A stretch of DNA of 64,000 nt from Gemmatimonas aurantiaca T-27 (GCF_000010305.1 NC_012489.1:3479646-3543645), one strand, 5' to 3'. Shown: positions 9,701 to 18,946, counted from the stretch's first letter. Notes: a model not told the origin generated them from the sequence alone. Numbers and translations are program-made.

Positions 9701-11048
9701 GCCAACCGCGCAGCAGGTCTTCGGCATGCAAGTCCACGTGCAGCCCCAACCCAGGCACGGGGCCGGTGCCCCCTCGCCGATTGAAGAGCTGCTCCATGCG
9801 GCGGTTCAGCGTGTCATTGCGGTCGAAGGTCTTGGTCAAGCTGTCGCCTCTGCCGCGGTGCACCAGCATCAACCCACCATTGCGAACGGCAGGCGCTCCG
9901 GCCCGTCGGGGCAGTTTGGTCACCGGATCCACGTGCCGAGCTTCCCGTTCGTGTGCGGCCAAGGAACGGGCAAAGTTCATCAACTTGAGGCCGGCACCAT
10001 CCACATCGGCCTGCAGCAGCGCCACCCGGTTCGGATCCATGCGCAGCAGCCCATCGCGCACCTGCAGGTCTTTCCCATCCGCGGGCGGCCGCGGCACAGG
10101 CGCGAAGCTCTTGCTGGCGAACTTCGTACGGGTGCGCGGCGATGCGTCCCGTCGAACCACCACCGGCTCGCCGGCTCTGGCGCGAGGCAGCTCCACGGCA
10201 AAGGACACGGGTATGTCATCTCCCGCGCGCAGGCGCCCAACGGGCACAGTGAAGTCGACTACCAACCCCAGTCGCCGCAGCAACAACGGATACTGGTTCA
10301 TCGCCGACACGATGCGATGAAAGTCGAGCGAACTCACAAAGTCGTCGGCCTTGATCGTGGCGCGTTCGTGGGTCCGCCAGGTCACCTTGTTGCGTTCGTC
10401 CTCCGGCGTATACGACTCGCTGCGTTGTTTGGCCAGCGGTGTATGAAAGAGCTGAAAGGTGCTCAGCATGGTGCCCGCACCGGCGAGACCCTTGAATCCG
10501 GTGCGCTGCCACTCGTCCACCTCACCCTCGATGTCCCGTGTGGGCTCCTTCTTGTTGTCACGCAGCCCGTCCACGGCCTGCACGCCTTCGATCAATGACT
10601 TGAAGGCATTGCTCGCGCGCAGCTCACCAATGGAAGGCAAATCTTCGCCGGCGGTGACGGTGAGCGACCCATACACCTTCCGAATGGCGTCGTGCAGGGC
10701 CACCGCATCGAACGACAGGACCCGCGTGTCGGTGTGGTCGGTCATCTTGTACGACTGCACACGTGTGGTGGTTGGCAACAGCGCGCGCCACACCGCACTG
10801 TCGGCCACGCCGATGCTGGCATCCACATGGTCGGCGGTGAGGGCGATTGCGGTGTCACCGATGGTCACCGTGATCTGCGAACGCCGCAGCGTATCCGGCC
10901 AATCCTCGAAGTCGGCAAACGAGGACAGGGAAGGTGGTGCCGACTCGGGCTCGAGACGCGGTGAGAGCAGCAGAGAAATGCGGAGGGCACGACCGTCGGC
11001 GGAGACGCCATTCGGCAGCGCGGTCCAGATGAGAGATTGCACGGGCAT
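6717..11048 (-). CDS. Very large protein of unknown family (1443 residues)
   Basis: No known domain is recognisable. The protein begins MPVQSLIWTALPNG, has no signal peptide or membrane segment, and is rich in Arg, Pro, Asp and Trp. Many short segments look like beta-sandwich strands, for example RVYGVRARMVDLAGNSLPP, which resembles Ig/fibronectin-type strands. One region (VDLHAEDLLRGWRVDIWD) may be lectin-like or part of a large repeat scaffold, but this is a guess. It follows the 1211-residue gene by only 6 bases, so the two are almost certainly co-transcribed and perhaps form a complex. No frameshift is visible over 4.3 kb, and codon use matches the rest of the window. Confidence 0.7.
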   Translation of the reverse strand: MPVQSLIWTALPNGVSADGRALRISLLLSPRLEPESAPPSLSSFADFEDWPDTLRRSQITVTIGDTAIALTADHVDASIGVADSAVWRALLPTTTRVQSYKMTDHTDTRVLSFDAVALHDAIRKVYGSLTVTAGEDLPSIGELRASNAFKSLIEGVQAVDGLRDNKKEPTRDIEGEVDEWQRTGFKGLAGAGTMLSTFQLFHTPLAKQRSESYTPEDERNKVTWRTHERATIKADDFVSSLDFHRIVSAMNQYPLLLRRLGLVVDFTVPVGRLRAGDDIPVSFAVELPRARAGEPVVVRRDASPRTRTKFASKSFAPVPRPPADGKDLQVRDGLLRMDPNRVALLQADVDGAGLKLMNFARSLAAHEREARHVDPVTKLPRRAGAPAVRNGGLMLVHRGRGDSLTKTFDRNDTLNRRMEQLFNRRGGTGPVPGLGLHVDLHAEDLLRGWRVDIWDGTTTQWRSLCERLSNYGFSDSTLAVQAVREEGTIRLVTTSAADGSYPDMVSLHEIMTVWRGWSLVAPSPGLSVGINDEVADPSPVVPDGIPLRTAFAAAPGSLPRLRYGRVYGVRARMVDLAGNSLPPTTGNYAGDQESRDAATPYWRYEPVAPPLFALVGDKRTVVPPGPGESMAHMAIRTFNDKFDDRTPSTETARRWAMSPRVSQREAELHGVCDGPNWGSAAQYALLAERDDEPSTVDLDTRGGDTVTYTALPADAITLPYLPDPLATHLSARLINYPWEGPPDVITIPLYAQGASWPDISPIMLRVYEGERERPRFDEATRTLLVPAPKGLRATLRLSVKLTDEQLALMGVWNWVPEGLRTPALARRARAGTLWPLTPWREMDIVHAVQRPLRAPKIYEYAIVRPRGATWVQPSVKARVHRMTTDRIDLMATWNEPVEGGLLGNPSNRNKTDLAFSVKITDPQGYAGIVQHVVPDPEEPDRIEFGPAMGGVVGSDREARPQVHDFGDTRYRRVEYQLVGTTRFREYVPAPVTPNSPRQLPTERDDARDASRLTVTSNMERIWAPSSAPPPAPEVLYVMPTFGWSRSKRNDGDQTSWRRGSGLRVWLDRPWNATGYGEMLAVVLPPAGQPIEPNGGPYKDVVTQWGNDPVWKSPFVEGVAPTLARFPRARTGADTTGAWLPPGTPTVEADQPPHPFRINSIPHAGLPVGWGINLVDVAPHDVMWDPDRKLWYCDIEIRHGEAYFPFVRLALARYQPTSVDGAWLSTVVMCEFSALAPDRWLSVKRTTATKRAVTVHGHRPEESSGFAEAWRQRLEQPGPNGQILQFVPGDISKTNVVEVWVEQLDAARGEDFGWSRVADGVITPPPTYRPATRTPVVRAGVTPRNADVTPPMVHNAAGATRARELMTRLEYEAIVAEDLVNATMVWPVMWDGSVTLPEAPSALKRFRLVVAEFEEYLSDDAQPYDSRLTSKGRRMVYVEHTELT

Positions 11049-11054
11049 CGTCGC

Positions 11055-14000
11055 CTACTCCGCAGCAAAGGCCAGACAATACGATTCCCACGTGGGCAGC
11101 CCAGTGATGAGCTGCGCGAAGGTGGGATCCGCTTCAGGACTCGTGAATTCGCGGCGGCACCGCACCGTCACTTCGCCGCTGAATACCAGCACCTCGATCT
11201 CCACCGTCACGGAGGCCTCGCCGAACACCACGAGATCATCGCCTCTCTTGGTGATGCCGAGTTGCAGATTGAACGTGATCGACATCGACACGATGGCCAT
11301 GACGCTGAACTCCCCGTGCAGACGCACGTATCCGGAGAGTTCAACCGCTCCCTCGCCACTGGCAGCCGTCAACCAGTGGAAGTAGATGCCCAGGCTGATT
11401 TCCACTGAACCGGACGCCACACCCAGGTCGATGCTGAGTCGGGCCTGCGCTTCGAGCGCCGCTTCGATTTCACGCACCCCATCGGTCCCGATGCCGATGA
11501 CCAGGAAGCCGCCGCCACCAAGCAGCGACACGGTGAGCGAAAACGGATCTTCTCGGCGACCGAAACTGAAGGCCGCCGACATCGGTTCGTTGTCGAATGG
11601 CAACTGGAACTCTGCCCCGATGCTGAGCCCGGACAGCGCAAACGCCCCCACCTCCACGTGCGGCACGGTCAGCGCGTAGCCGGCCGAAATGCCACTGGGT
11701 GTAACCGTGATGGCAGACGGATCGGAGAACCCATCGGAGGGGAGAAGCTCGCGCAGCTTGTTCACGAAGTTCAGCGGACCACCAAACATCACCGCTTTGG
11801 AGGGGTGCATCGCGACGGTGATGTCGGGCTTGCGACCATCGGTGGTGGAATAGCGCAGGCTATCGAACCGCAGGATCACGAAGCCGAACATGTTCACCGA
11901 AAAGTTCGTCATCGTGGCATCGATCACCGACGAAGCTTTGCCGGGCTGCCCCACAAAGGCGGTCGTGACGGCGCTCATGATGAACTGCGATGGCGATCCA
12001 TCGGCGCGTGGCATCAGAATGCCGAGTGCGTCCGATTTGCCCATGACCGTCTTCCAGTCGTAGCGCGCCTCGGTGCGAGCGGGCGTGCCGCCTGATGCCG
12101 GCAGATCGCGGGCGGTGAACTTGGGCGCATTCTGCCCGGTCACGCCGTCGGGCGGCTCGGTGATGATGTCCGCCAGCAGAATGCCACCGAGAATGCGCGC
12201 ATCATTGAAGAAGCTGGCCGGCCGGAAGGTGTTGTTCTGTACCGATGCAAGATCGGAAGCGAGCCCGATCCGCCGCGACAGGCCGGTGATTTTCATGGAC
12301 GGCGACGCGACGGCGCCCACCGCATCAGTGCGTGACGCCGAAGCCGACGGGCCGAAACTCACATTCCATGATGGGTTCTGGCTGGTCAGCACCAGGAACA
12401 CTTCGCCCTTGTTGTTCGGACCAAAACCTTCCGTGGTGTAGATCGGATCGTACGCCACATGCACCTTGGCATCGTCACGACCAAGGATGCGTTGCACCGG
12501 TCGCAGGGCCACGTAGGCGTTCTTCACCTCCGGATACACGTTGAGCTGTGTACTGGAGTGCGGAGTCACCTCACCCGCGGCAAACCGCAGGGTGTCCGTG
12601 GGCAACCGGGGGTCACCCGCCATGTTCTCACCCGGTGGCGCAAAACAGATGCTCTCACCGCCGATATCGGCCTGCCGCCGCAGGTCCCCTTCGGCGTTGT
12701 ATCCGGCGCGAATGGTATCAATGCACTTCGCGGTCTGTGATCCCTTCTTCGCCGTCATCGTGTTGGCGCGACCGGCCACGAACATCAACGGCAGTGCAAA
12801 CGTGGTGCGATGCCCATCCCGATCGGTGGCGGCAATATTGAACTTGAAATTCTGTCCGCCCTGCCCGGACATGGGCCAGAACGCCTCACGATAGGCCAAC
12901 CCTTCCGTGACCGCACCGATCTGATAGAGAAAACTGCCGGCCTCGTTCACCCGACATGACACATCATCCGGCGCCAACAATGTCGGCGTGACTTTGGTGA
13001 GCAGCTCGATGGACGTGAAAGGGAAGGCGTGTCCATGATTGACATGCCGTGCCCCATTGAAAGTCTTCACGGGCTCGCGCACCACGATGAAAAAACGCTG
13101 CCGGAGACGCGCGACACGCTGCTGCAATGGCGTGCTGCTGTTGGCCGGCTCGAACTTGCGCTCGGTGACCTTGATGAGCGACGCCGCGTGCCCAAAGGGC
13201 ATCAGATATCCGGCATACACCACCCGTACATAGTGATCGCGTCCCAGAGACATGCGATGCTGCCACTGCTGCAGATCGATGTCTGCGGGGCGCAGCGCCC
13301 AGTTGCCCGCCGCGTCCAGCAAACCACCGAGCGACGAAAGAATCAGACGCCGCGAAACCACCGGTAACGGCGTGTAGGCTGCACCTCCGTCCCGTTCCTC
13401 CTGATATCCCGCCGTGAGGCGCACCAGCAGGTCGCGATCGAGTGGATCGAGCGACATGCGAAACGGATGCAGTGTATTGGCGAGTTCCGCGAGATCGGGC
13501 CGACCATAGTCTTCGGACCAGATCGCGCGCACATCGGTCTTGCCGTCGGCACCGCCCAGCGTGTTCGCACTATCGAGACGGGTGTGCCACAGCTCGTGGC
13601 GTCCTTCACGCGCCACAGCCTTGCTTCGATGTTGCCATGTGGTATCGCCCACCGGCGACAACACCAGCCGATAGGGCATTTCGATGGCGGTGACCTCTCG
13701 GGTTGGCCGAAACGGCGAGAACAGTGCCGGCGCAAACGGAATGCGCTTGTCGGGTTGGAACGTGAGTTGGTCAGCGACATCCACGAGACCGACACTGGCG
13801 TGGTATCCGATGCCCGCTTCCACCAGCGCCCGCGTTCCGGCATCACGACCCAGCGCCGGATACTTCTGGATGATCGCATCGACGGCAGCGCCCACCCGTT
13901 GTGCCACCAGACGTTCACCCGCGAGATCGTCCGTCCCCTCCATCGTGGTGACGATGGTCTTGGCCAGGGCGGCGCCAGCGGTTTCGATAGCACGCGCCGC

Positions 14001-14690
14001 ACCGGCCACCTGCAAGTCTTCGAGGGCATCCGTGAAGGTGCGGTGCATCTCGATAAACGCCCCGGACTTCACCACGCCTTTGAGGAACTGCAGATCGGCA
14101 TTGCGGGTCGCAGCCCGAGGTGTCGCCGTGCTGGGTGTGCCGACCACATACCCATCACCGGCCGGCTGTGCGGTGACCGCCCGCCTGGCGGGCCAGGTGC
14201 GGCAAGCGTCCAGAATCGCTTCGAGGGTGAACGGAATGGACGTGACACCGGCTGGCATCGTGAAAGCCAGGCGACTCGGTCCACTGATGCGCATGCGGGT
14301 GGCACCGACGGGTGGCGCCGTCTGATCACTCGCCTCGTACGAGTTTTTGCCATCCGAATCGGGGAAGTGCTCCGCGTCGTCGGATTTGACTTCGGGTGAG
14401 GTGCGTTCGAGCAGCGCCTCTTCACCAAAACTCTGCGGCGGCAACTGCAGCACGATGGTGGCGGGCCGTGACGCATCGCGGCGGGTGAGTGAAGGATTGG
14501 CCCCCGTGACGATCCGCAGGTTGTAAAGCCAGATGTCGGCGACCATCAGATCGTCGGGACGGCGCGCCTTCACCATCACGGGCGCGCGCTGCGACGTATC
14601 GGTGGCGGTACCAGCCGCACCCAGCGCGTCACCGATCGTGGAGGACGCGGTCGCACGCACAAATGAGGTCCGCGACTTTTTCGCTGGCAT
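11055..14690 (-). CDS. Very large beta-rich protein of unknown family (1211 residues)
   Basis: This is the first gene of the minus-strand block. The ATG at 14690 has GGAG six bases upstream; an in-frame start at 14738 adds 16 residues without a better ribosome-binding site. There is no signal peptide. A conserved-looking centre contains LGRDHYVRVVYAGYLMPFGHAASLIKVTERKFE and neighbouring HPFRMSLDPLDR. The last 230 residues are a run of alternating strands (for example YALTVPHVEVGAFALSGLS, then a GGGGFLVIGIGTDG turn, then VELSGYVRLHGEFSVMAIV), like a long beta-solenoid or barrel. I cannot assign a function. The divergent ECF sigma gene starts 187 bases away and is the nearest candidate regulator. 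Confidence 0.7.
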   Translation of the reverse strand: MPAKKSRTSFVRATASSTIGDALGAAGTATDTSQRAPVMVKARRPDDLMVADIWLYNLRIVTGANPSLTRRDASRPATIVLQLPPQSFGEEALLERTSPEVKSDDAEHFPDSDGKNSYEASDQTAPPVGATRMRISGPSRLAFTMPAGVTSIPFTLEAILDACRTWPARRAVTAQPAGDGYVVGTPSTATPRAATRNADLQFLKGVVKSGAFIEMHRTFTDALEDLQVAGAARAIETAGAALAKTIVTTMEGTDDLAGERLVAQRVGAAVDAIIQKYPALGRDAGTRALVEAGIGYHASVGLVDVADQLTFQPDKRIPFAPALFSPFRPTREVTAIEMPYRLVLSPVGDTTWQHRSKAVAREGRHELWHTRLDSANTLGGADGKTDVRAIWSEDYGRPDLAELANTLHPFRMSLDPLDRDLLVRLTAGYQEERDGGAAYTPLPVVSRRLILSSLGGLLDAAGNWALRPADIDLQQWQHRMSLGRDHYVRVVYAGYLMPFGHAASLIKVTERKFEPANSSTPLQQRVARLRQRFFIVVREPVKTFNGARHVNHGHAFPFTSIELLTKVTPTLLAPDDVSCRVNEAGSFLYQIGAVTEGLAYREAFWPMSGQGGQNFKFNIAATDRDGHRTTFALPLMFVAGRANTMTAKKGSQTAKCIDTIRAGYNAEGDLRRQADIGGESICFAPPGENMAGDPRLPTDTLRFAAGEVTPHSSTQLNVYPEVKNAYVALRPVQRILGRDDAKVHVAYDPIYTTEGFGPNNKGEVFLVLTSQNPSWNVSFGPSASASRTDAVGAVASPSMKITGLSRRIGLASDLASVQNNTFRPASFFNDARILGGILLADIITEPPDGVTGQNAPKFTARDLPASGGTPARTEARYDWKTVMGKSDALGILMPRADGSPSQFIMSAVTTAFVGQPGKASSVIDATMTNFSVNMFGFVILRFDSLRYSTTDGRKPDITVAMHPSKAVMFGGPLNFVNKLRELLPSDGFSDPSAITVTPSGISAGYALTVPHVEVGAFALSGLSIGAEFQLPFDNEPMSAAFSFGRREDPFSLTVSLLGGGGFLVIGIGTDGVREIEAALEAQARLSIDLGVASGSVEISLGIYFHWLTAASGEGAVELSGYVRLHGEFSVMAIVSMSITFNLQLGITKRGDDLVVFGEASVTVEIEVLVFSGEVTVRCRREFTSPEADPTFAQLITGLPTWESYCLAFAAE

Positions 14691-14877
14691 CTCCGTCTCC
14701 CTGTAACGTTCGTGGGAGATCGCGTGGATGTGCCACACCCGTCACATCACAAGCGGACGCGGCTCCGCCTATTGCCGCGGCCAGAAGCCGGACACATGTT
14801 GGCCAAGCACGCGTCGCGATTCGCGACCCTGCGTGACATCGCGCGAAGACTCACCGGAACCGGACATCGCTGTCGAC

Positions 14878-15480
14878 ATGTTTCCCGACGCACCAGCGCG
14901 TGCAGATGTGCCCGCCACGACACACCTCAATCAGCTCGACAGCGTCCACTACGCCGAGCTCTTGTGTATCGCGCGTCGTGAACTGCGTCGTGTGGGTGGT
15001 GTGGCCACGCTCGACACCCGTGCGGTGCTGCACGAGACCTTCCTTCGGCTGGTGACGCAGCAACGGACCACGTGGGCCGAACGTCCGCTCTTCCTGGCGG
15101 CAGCGGCGGGCATGATGCGCCGCGTGTTGATCGACCACTTGCGGCGGCGACGCACCGAAAAGCGCGGCCGGGCCCAGGCCCCCATCACACTCGATGAAGG
15201 CGTGGACGGACATGCCGAGCGCGACGGTACGCTGGTGGCGCTCGACGACGCACTCGATGAGCTGGCGCGACTCGCCCCACGTTTGGCACAGGTGGTGGAG
15301 TGCCGGTACTTCGGTGGTCTGACGGAACTCGAAACGGCGGAAGCCCTCGGCGTCACCGAACGCACCGTGCGTCGAGACTGGGTGAAGGCCCGTGGATGGT
15401 TGTACGGCGCGCTACGCCACCAGGAACCCGATGCCTTTCACCCGCTGCGGGACACACGCAGTGGTGTGCATCCATTCTGA
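14878..15480 (+). CDS. ECF-type RNA polymerase sigma factor
   Basis: A 200-residue sigma-70 family factor of the kind often paired with Ser/Thr kinases in Acidobacteria, Planctomycetes and Gemmatimonadota. Region 2 covers roughly residues 20-95 (TRAVLHETFLRLV ... MMRRVLIDHLRRRRTEKRG). Region 4 covers about 120-185 (LDELARLAPRLAQVVECRYFGGLTELETAEALGVTERTVRRDWVKARGWL), a clear helix-turn-helix. The ATG at 14878 was chosen because the open frame upstream of it codes for nothing sigma-like. The kinase gene follows after 45 bases. No anti-sigma factor gene is visible, so the kinase may control it, as proposed for such pairs; this is inference. Confidence 0.88.
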   Translation: MFPDAPARADVPATTHLNQLDSVHYAELLCIARRELRRVGGVATLDTRAVLHETFLRLVTQQRTTWAERPLFLAAAAGMMRRVLIDHLRRRRTEKRGRAQAPITLDEGVDGHAERDGTLVALDDALDELARLAPRLAQVVECRYFGGLTELETAEALGVTERTVRRDWVKARGWLYGALRHQEPDAFHPLRDTRSGVHPF

Positions 15481-15525
15481 GTCTCCCCTCTGCGATTTCG
15501 CTCTGAGCCTCCCGCTGAACACCCC

Positions 15526-17859
15526 ATGATTGCGCCAGCTTCCGTGCGAGCCTTTTCGGTGATGGCTGACGCCACGCGCTGGCAGCGCCTGGAGGATCTC
15601 GTCGACGCCGCGCTCGACGCTCCACCGGCGAAGCGGGAAGCCGTGGTGCGTGAGGCCTGCGCCGACGATGCCGTGTTGGCCGACGTCGCGCTGGCCTGGC
15701 TGCGCGAGTGCGCTGATGATGCGTCGACGGGTGTATTGGATCGTCCGCTCGAGTCGTTCGACGTACAGGCGGCGTGGCGCGATGCGTTGATGGAGCATGA
15801 TGGGGACTACCCAAATGCCGCGGAAGACTCATCGGAATCGTCGACGCTGGTCCTGGAACCCACCTATCGCCCTGGCGTGTGTGTCGGTCCGTGGCGGCTC
15901 ATCCGGGAGATTGGTCGCGGCGGCATGGGGGTGGTGTATCTCGCGGAACGCTCGGACAACGGTGTGGTGTTGCGTGTAGCGCTCAAGGTGATGCGCCATG
16001 CCGATATCATGGATGCCGTGGGACTGCGCCGTTTCCGCGACGAGCAACGTATTCTCGCGACATTGGCCCACCCGGCCATTGCCCGTCTGGTCGATGTGGG
16101 CATCGACGGCACGACCCCGTGGCTGGCGATGGAGTTCATCAATGGCACCCCCATCGATGCCTGGTGCGCCGCCGAAGCGTTGTCCGTCGAACGTCGCCTC
16201 GAGCTGTTCTGTGAAGTGGCCGATGCCGTGCAGCACGCGCACGCGCGACTGGTCGTGCATCGGGACCTCAAGCCGGCCAACATCCTGGTGTCGACAACGG
16301 GACATCCCACGTTGCTCGACTTCGGCATCGCCAAACTGCTCGATGCCGGCGGCATGCAGAGCGGTATTCCGGGTGGCGCCGCTGCCGACCAGCTCACGCG
16401 GCCCGGTCTGCAGCCGATGACACCGGCCTATGCCGCGCCAGAGCAAAAGCGTGGTGCCGCATCATCCACGGTGAGTGATGTGTACGCCCTGGGCGTGTTG
16501 CTGCACGAATTGCTCACCGGGGCGCTGCCACAAAGTGGTGTGCTGGCGTCGGCATCCGTATCACCACAACCCGACCAGGCACGACGCGCGCGACGCCTGC
16601 GTGGTGATCTCGATACCATCATCGCACGCGCCATCGACGAAAACCCGGCCCGTCGGTATCCGACGGCAGAAGCACTGGCCGCAGACCTGCGACGGCACCT
16701 GCGCGGACTGCCCGTGCTGGCGCGCCGGGACTCCGTGGCGTATCGCCTGCGCAAGTTCGCCGCACGTCATCCCGTTCCCTTGACCGCCGTGGCCTTGTCG
16801 CTTGGCCTGGCCGGCGCGTTCACGGTGTTCACCGCCATGCAGTCGCGTCAACTGCGCGAGCAGGCCGTGGTCCTCCGCGAGCAAACGGAGACGTTGCGCC
16901 TGGAACGCGACAAAGCCATGCAGGTGACGCAGTTCCTCAAGGATGTGCTGTCGAATGCCGACCCGTACAAGGCCGGTTCCGGCGTGCCCACCCTGCACGA
17001 TGTCCTGGATCGTGGCACCGCCGACATGGAACAGCGCCTGCACGATCGTCCGGAGATCCGCGCGCAACTATACAGTGCCATCGCGCCCGCCTACTTCGGA
17101 CTCGGCGATTGGACACGAGCCGGTGACCTCGCGGCCGAAGCCGTGCGTCTCCGTCGGCCCGCAACGGCGCGCAGTGGCGCCGGTGCAGACGACCTTCCTT
17201 CGAAAGACGCCGATGCATCGGAGGCAGCGGCGCAGGAGCTCGCAGCGTCGCTGGTCTACCTGGCGAGCGTGCGTCTCAACCAGGGACTCACGGTGGAGGC
17301 AGAGCGACACGCTCGCGAGGCGCTCTCCATCATGCGGGCGGCTTCCGCAACGTCGACCAACGATTCGCTGTCGGCATTGAGTGCGCTTGGGGCTGCGCTG
17401 CAGAAACAAGGCCGTCTTCGTGAAGCAGGCGACGTGCTGGCGTCGGTGTTGCGGATGGAACACACCAAGACACCAGCCAATCCCATTCGTCTGGCACAGT
17501 TCGAGCGCAATCTGGCGCATGTCCTGCGCGATGACGGCCGCTATGCCGACGCCACGCGACTGTACGCGCAGGCGTACGCGCATCACCGCGAGGCGCTGGG
17601 GCCCGAACATCCCGAGAGCGCCAACAGTGCGTTCAACCTGGGATACATCCACTTCCTGGCCGGACATCTCGATCAGGCGTTGCCGCTGCTCGAACGTGGT
17701 CTGTTCACCAAACGACGATTGTTGGGCATTGGCAATCAGGATGTGGCCGGTGATCAGCTCACGTATTCCCGCGTCCTCGAGCGGGCCGGACGATCGACTG
17801 AAGCAAAGACGCTCCGTGCGGAAGCGGATTCGGTGTTGCATCGCATAGCACGCCGTTGA
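15526..17859 (+). CDS. Membrane Ser/Thr protein kinase with TPR sensor domain
   Basis: A 777-residue Hanks-type kinase. A helical N-terminal domain (RWQRLEDLVDAALDAPPAKR) precedes the kinase domain. The glycine loop GRGGMGVVY is at residues 130-138, the ATP-binding Lys in ALKVM, the catalytic loop HRDLKPAN begins at 245 (Asp247), and DFG at 265-267. A single membrane segment (LTAVALSLGLAGAFTVFTAM) lies near 419-438. The remaining C-terminal part, which should face the periplasm, is helical TPR-like, with recognisable repeats such as ADATRLYAQAYAHHREALGPEHPESANSAFNLGYIHFLAG spread over two motifs. It is co-transcribed with the ECF sigma factor. An alternative start at 15562 is possible. Confidence 0.9.
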   Translation: MIAPASVRAFSVMADATRWQRLEDLVDAALDAPPAKREAVVREACADDAVLADVALAWLRECADDASTGVLDRPLESFDVQAAWRDALMEHDGDYPNAAEDSSESSTLVLEPTYRPGVCVGPWRLIREIGRGGMGVVYLAERSDNGVVLRVALKVMRHADIMDAVGLRRFRDEQRILATLAHPAIARLVDVGIDGTTPWLAMEFINGTPIDAWCAAEALSVERRLELFCEVADAVQHAHARLVVHRDLKPANILVSTTGHPTLLDFGIAKLLDAGGMQSGIPGGAAADQLTRPGLQPMTPAYAAPEQKRGAASSTVSDVYALGVLLHELLTGALPQSGVLASASVSPQPDQARRARRLRGDLDTIIARAIDENPARRYPTAEALAADLRRHLRGLPVLARRDSVAYRLRKFAARHPVPLTAVALSLGLAGAFTVFTAMQSRQLREQAVVLREQTETLRLERDKAMQVTQFLKDVLSNADPYKAGSGVPTLHDVLDRGTADMEQRLHDRPEIRAQLYSAIAPAYFGLGDWTRAGDLAAEAVRLRRPATARSGAGADDLPSKDADASEAAAQELAASLVYLASVRLNQGLTVEAERHAREALSIMRAASATSTNDSLSALSALGAALQKQGRLREAGDVLASVLRMEHTKTPANPIRLAQFERNLAHVLRDDGRYADATRLYAQAYAHHREALGPEHPESANSAFNLGYIHFLAGHLDQALPLLERGLFTKRRLLGIGNQDVAGDQLTYSRVLERAGRSTEAKTLRAEADSVLHRIARR

Positions 17860-17872
17860 GCCTGCACTGAGC

Positions 17873-18532
17873 GTGCCTTCGTCCACGGAATCGCCTGCTC
17901 CTGCGCAGCGTCTTACACGGGCTTCACTGGCCGCTGCGGTTCAAGCGCTGAGCGCGCAGGACCCGAGTCTCGCCGCCATCGTGGCACGACATGGCACGCC
18001 ACCACTGTGGGCACGTCCGGCGGGGTTTGCCACACTTGGACGCATCGTGCTGGAGCAGCAGGTATCACTCGAAGCCGCCGCAACCTTGTGGCGACGACTC
18101 GATGCCCAGATCCCCGGTGGATTCCATGCAGCGCCGGTCGCCGAGATCGGCGTGGACGCCCTGCGCGCACTGGGCCTGACGCGGCAGAAGTCTGCGTATC
18201 TGCACGGGCTCGCAACGGCTGTCGCCGATCGCACGCTCGATCTCGCATTGCTCGCCCGAGCATCCGACGCCGAGGTGATGTCCCGTCTCACAGCTCTGCA
18301 CGGCATCGGCCCATGGACCGCGTCGGTGTATCTCCTCTTTGCCCTGCGCCGCCCTGATGTGTGGCCACCCGGCGACCTGGCCCTGCATCTCGCCATGCGC
18401 GATGCCCATGGATGGCCCAAGCCTCCGGCTTCGCCCGACGCCACCCGCCACGCTGAACGCTGGGCCCCATGGCGCGCTGCAGCGGCCCGCATTCTGTGGC
18501 ATGGCTACCTGCGCGAGCGCGGCCGCGGCTGA
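17873..18532 (+). CDS. DNA-3-methyladenine glycosylase (AlkA/HhH-GPD family)
   Basis: A 219-residue base-excision repair enzyme that removes alkylated bases from DNA. The helix-hairpin-helix with its Gly/Pro loop is LTALHGIGPWTASVYLL (about residues 140-157), and the catalytic Asp is expected in WPPGDLALHLAM shortly after. The segment LEQQVSLEAAATLWRRL is typical of this family. The GTG at 17873 lies 13 bases after the kinase stop codon. The family normally spans about 200-290 residues; this one lacks the extra N-terminal AlkA domain. Co-transcription with the kinase is possible but the functions seem unrelated. Confidence 0.85.
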   Translation: MPSSTESPAPAQRLTRASLAAAVQALSAQDPSLAAIVARHGTPPLWARPAGFATLGRIVLEQQVSLEAAATLWRRLDAQIPGGFHAAPVAEIGVDALRALGLTRQKSAYLHGLATAVADRTLDLALLARASDAEVMSRLTALHGIGPWTASVYLLFALRRPDVWPPGDLALHLAMRDAHGWPKPPASPDATRHAERWAPWRAAAARILWHGYLRERGRG

Positions 18533-18611
18533 CTGGCCCACCCGCCGGCGAGTCATTCAAACCCTTTCAGGGGATGGACTGTCTAGGGCATAGACCATCT
18601 ACCCCCTGCCC

Positions 18612-18944
18612 ATGACTCCGTCCCGCCGCGAACTGTTGCCCGGTCTGCTCGACCTGCTCGTTCTCAAGACGCTGCGCGTGCAATCCATGCACGGCTACGG
18701 CATTGCCCAGCACCTGCAGCGGCTTTCGCAGGACGTGATCCAGGTGGAGGAAGGTTCGCTCTACCCCGCCCTGCAGCGCATGCGTCAGAAGGGATGGATC
18801 ACCGCCGAGTGGAAGCGAACGCCCAACAATCAACGCGCCCGCTACTATGAGATCACCGCCCGGGGCTTGGAACAACTGGGCGAAGAAGAAAAGGGCTTCA
18901 CCGAGCTGATGACGGCCGTGCGCCGCATCCTGCGGGCGGTGTGA
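18612..18944 (+). CDS. PadR-family transcriptional regulator
   Basis: A 110-residue winged-helix repressor. It begins RRELLPGLLDLLVLKTL and continues with the typical MHGYGIAQHLQ and EEGSLYPALQRMRQKGWI recognition segments. Such small PadR proteins pair with ADOP-type permease genes in Acidobacteria and Gemmatimonadota and probably control them. The stop codon overlaps the start region of the permease gene, indicating translational coupling. Upstream, at 18587-18599, lies TCTA-N5-TAGA, a possible but weak operator core. Confidence 0.9.
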   Translation: MTPSRRELLPGLLDLLVLKTLRVQSMHGYGIAQHLQRLSQDVIQVEEGSLYPALQRMRQKGWITAEWKRTPNNQRARYYEITARGLEQLGEEEKGFTELMTAVRRILRAV

Positions 18945-18946
18945 TC

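Noticed and set aside
5179-14690. Reading the giant-protein block as a phage tail-like injection system or an Rhs locus
   Set aside because: No sheath, tube, baseplate, AAA ATPase or YD-repeat motif is visible in the three proteins or next to them.
18587-18599. TCTA-N5-TAGA upstream of the PadR gene as a definite operator
   Set aside because: The symmetry does not extend cleanly beyond the four-base arms, so it is too weak to list as a feature of its own.
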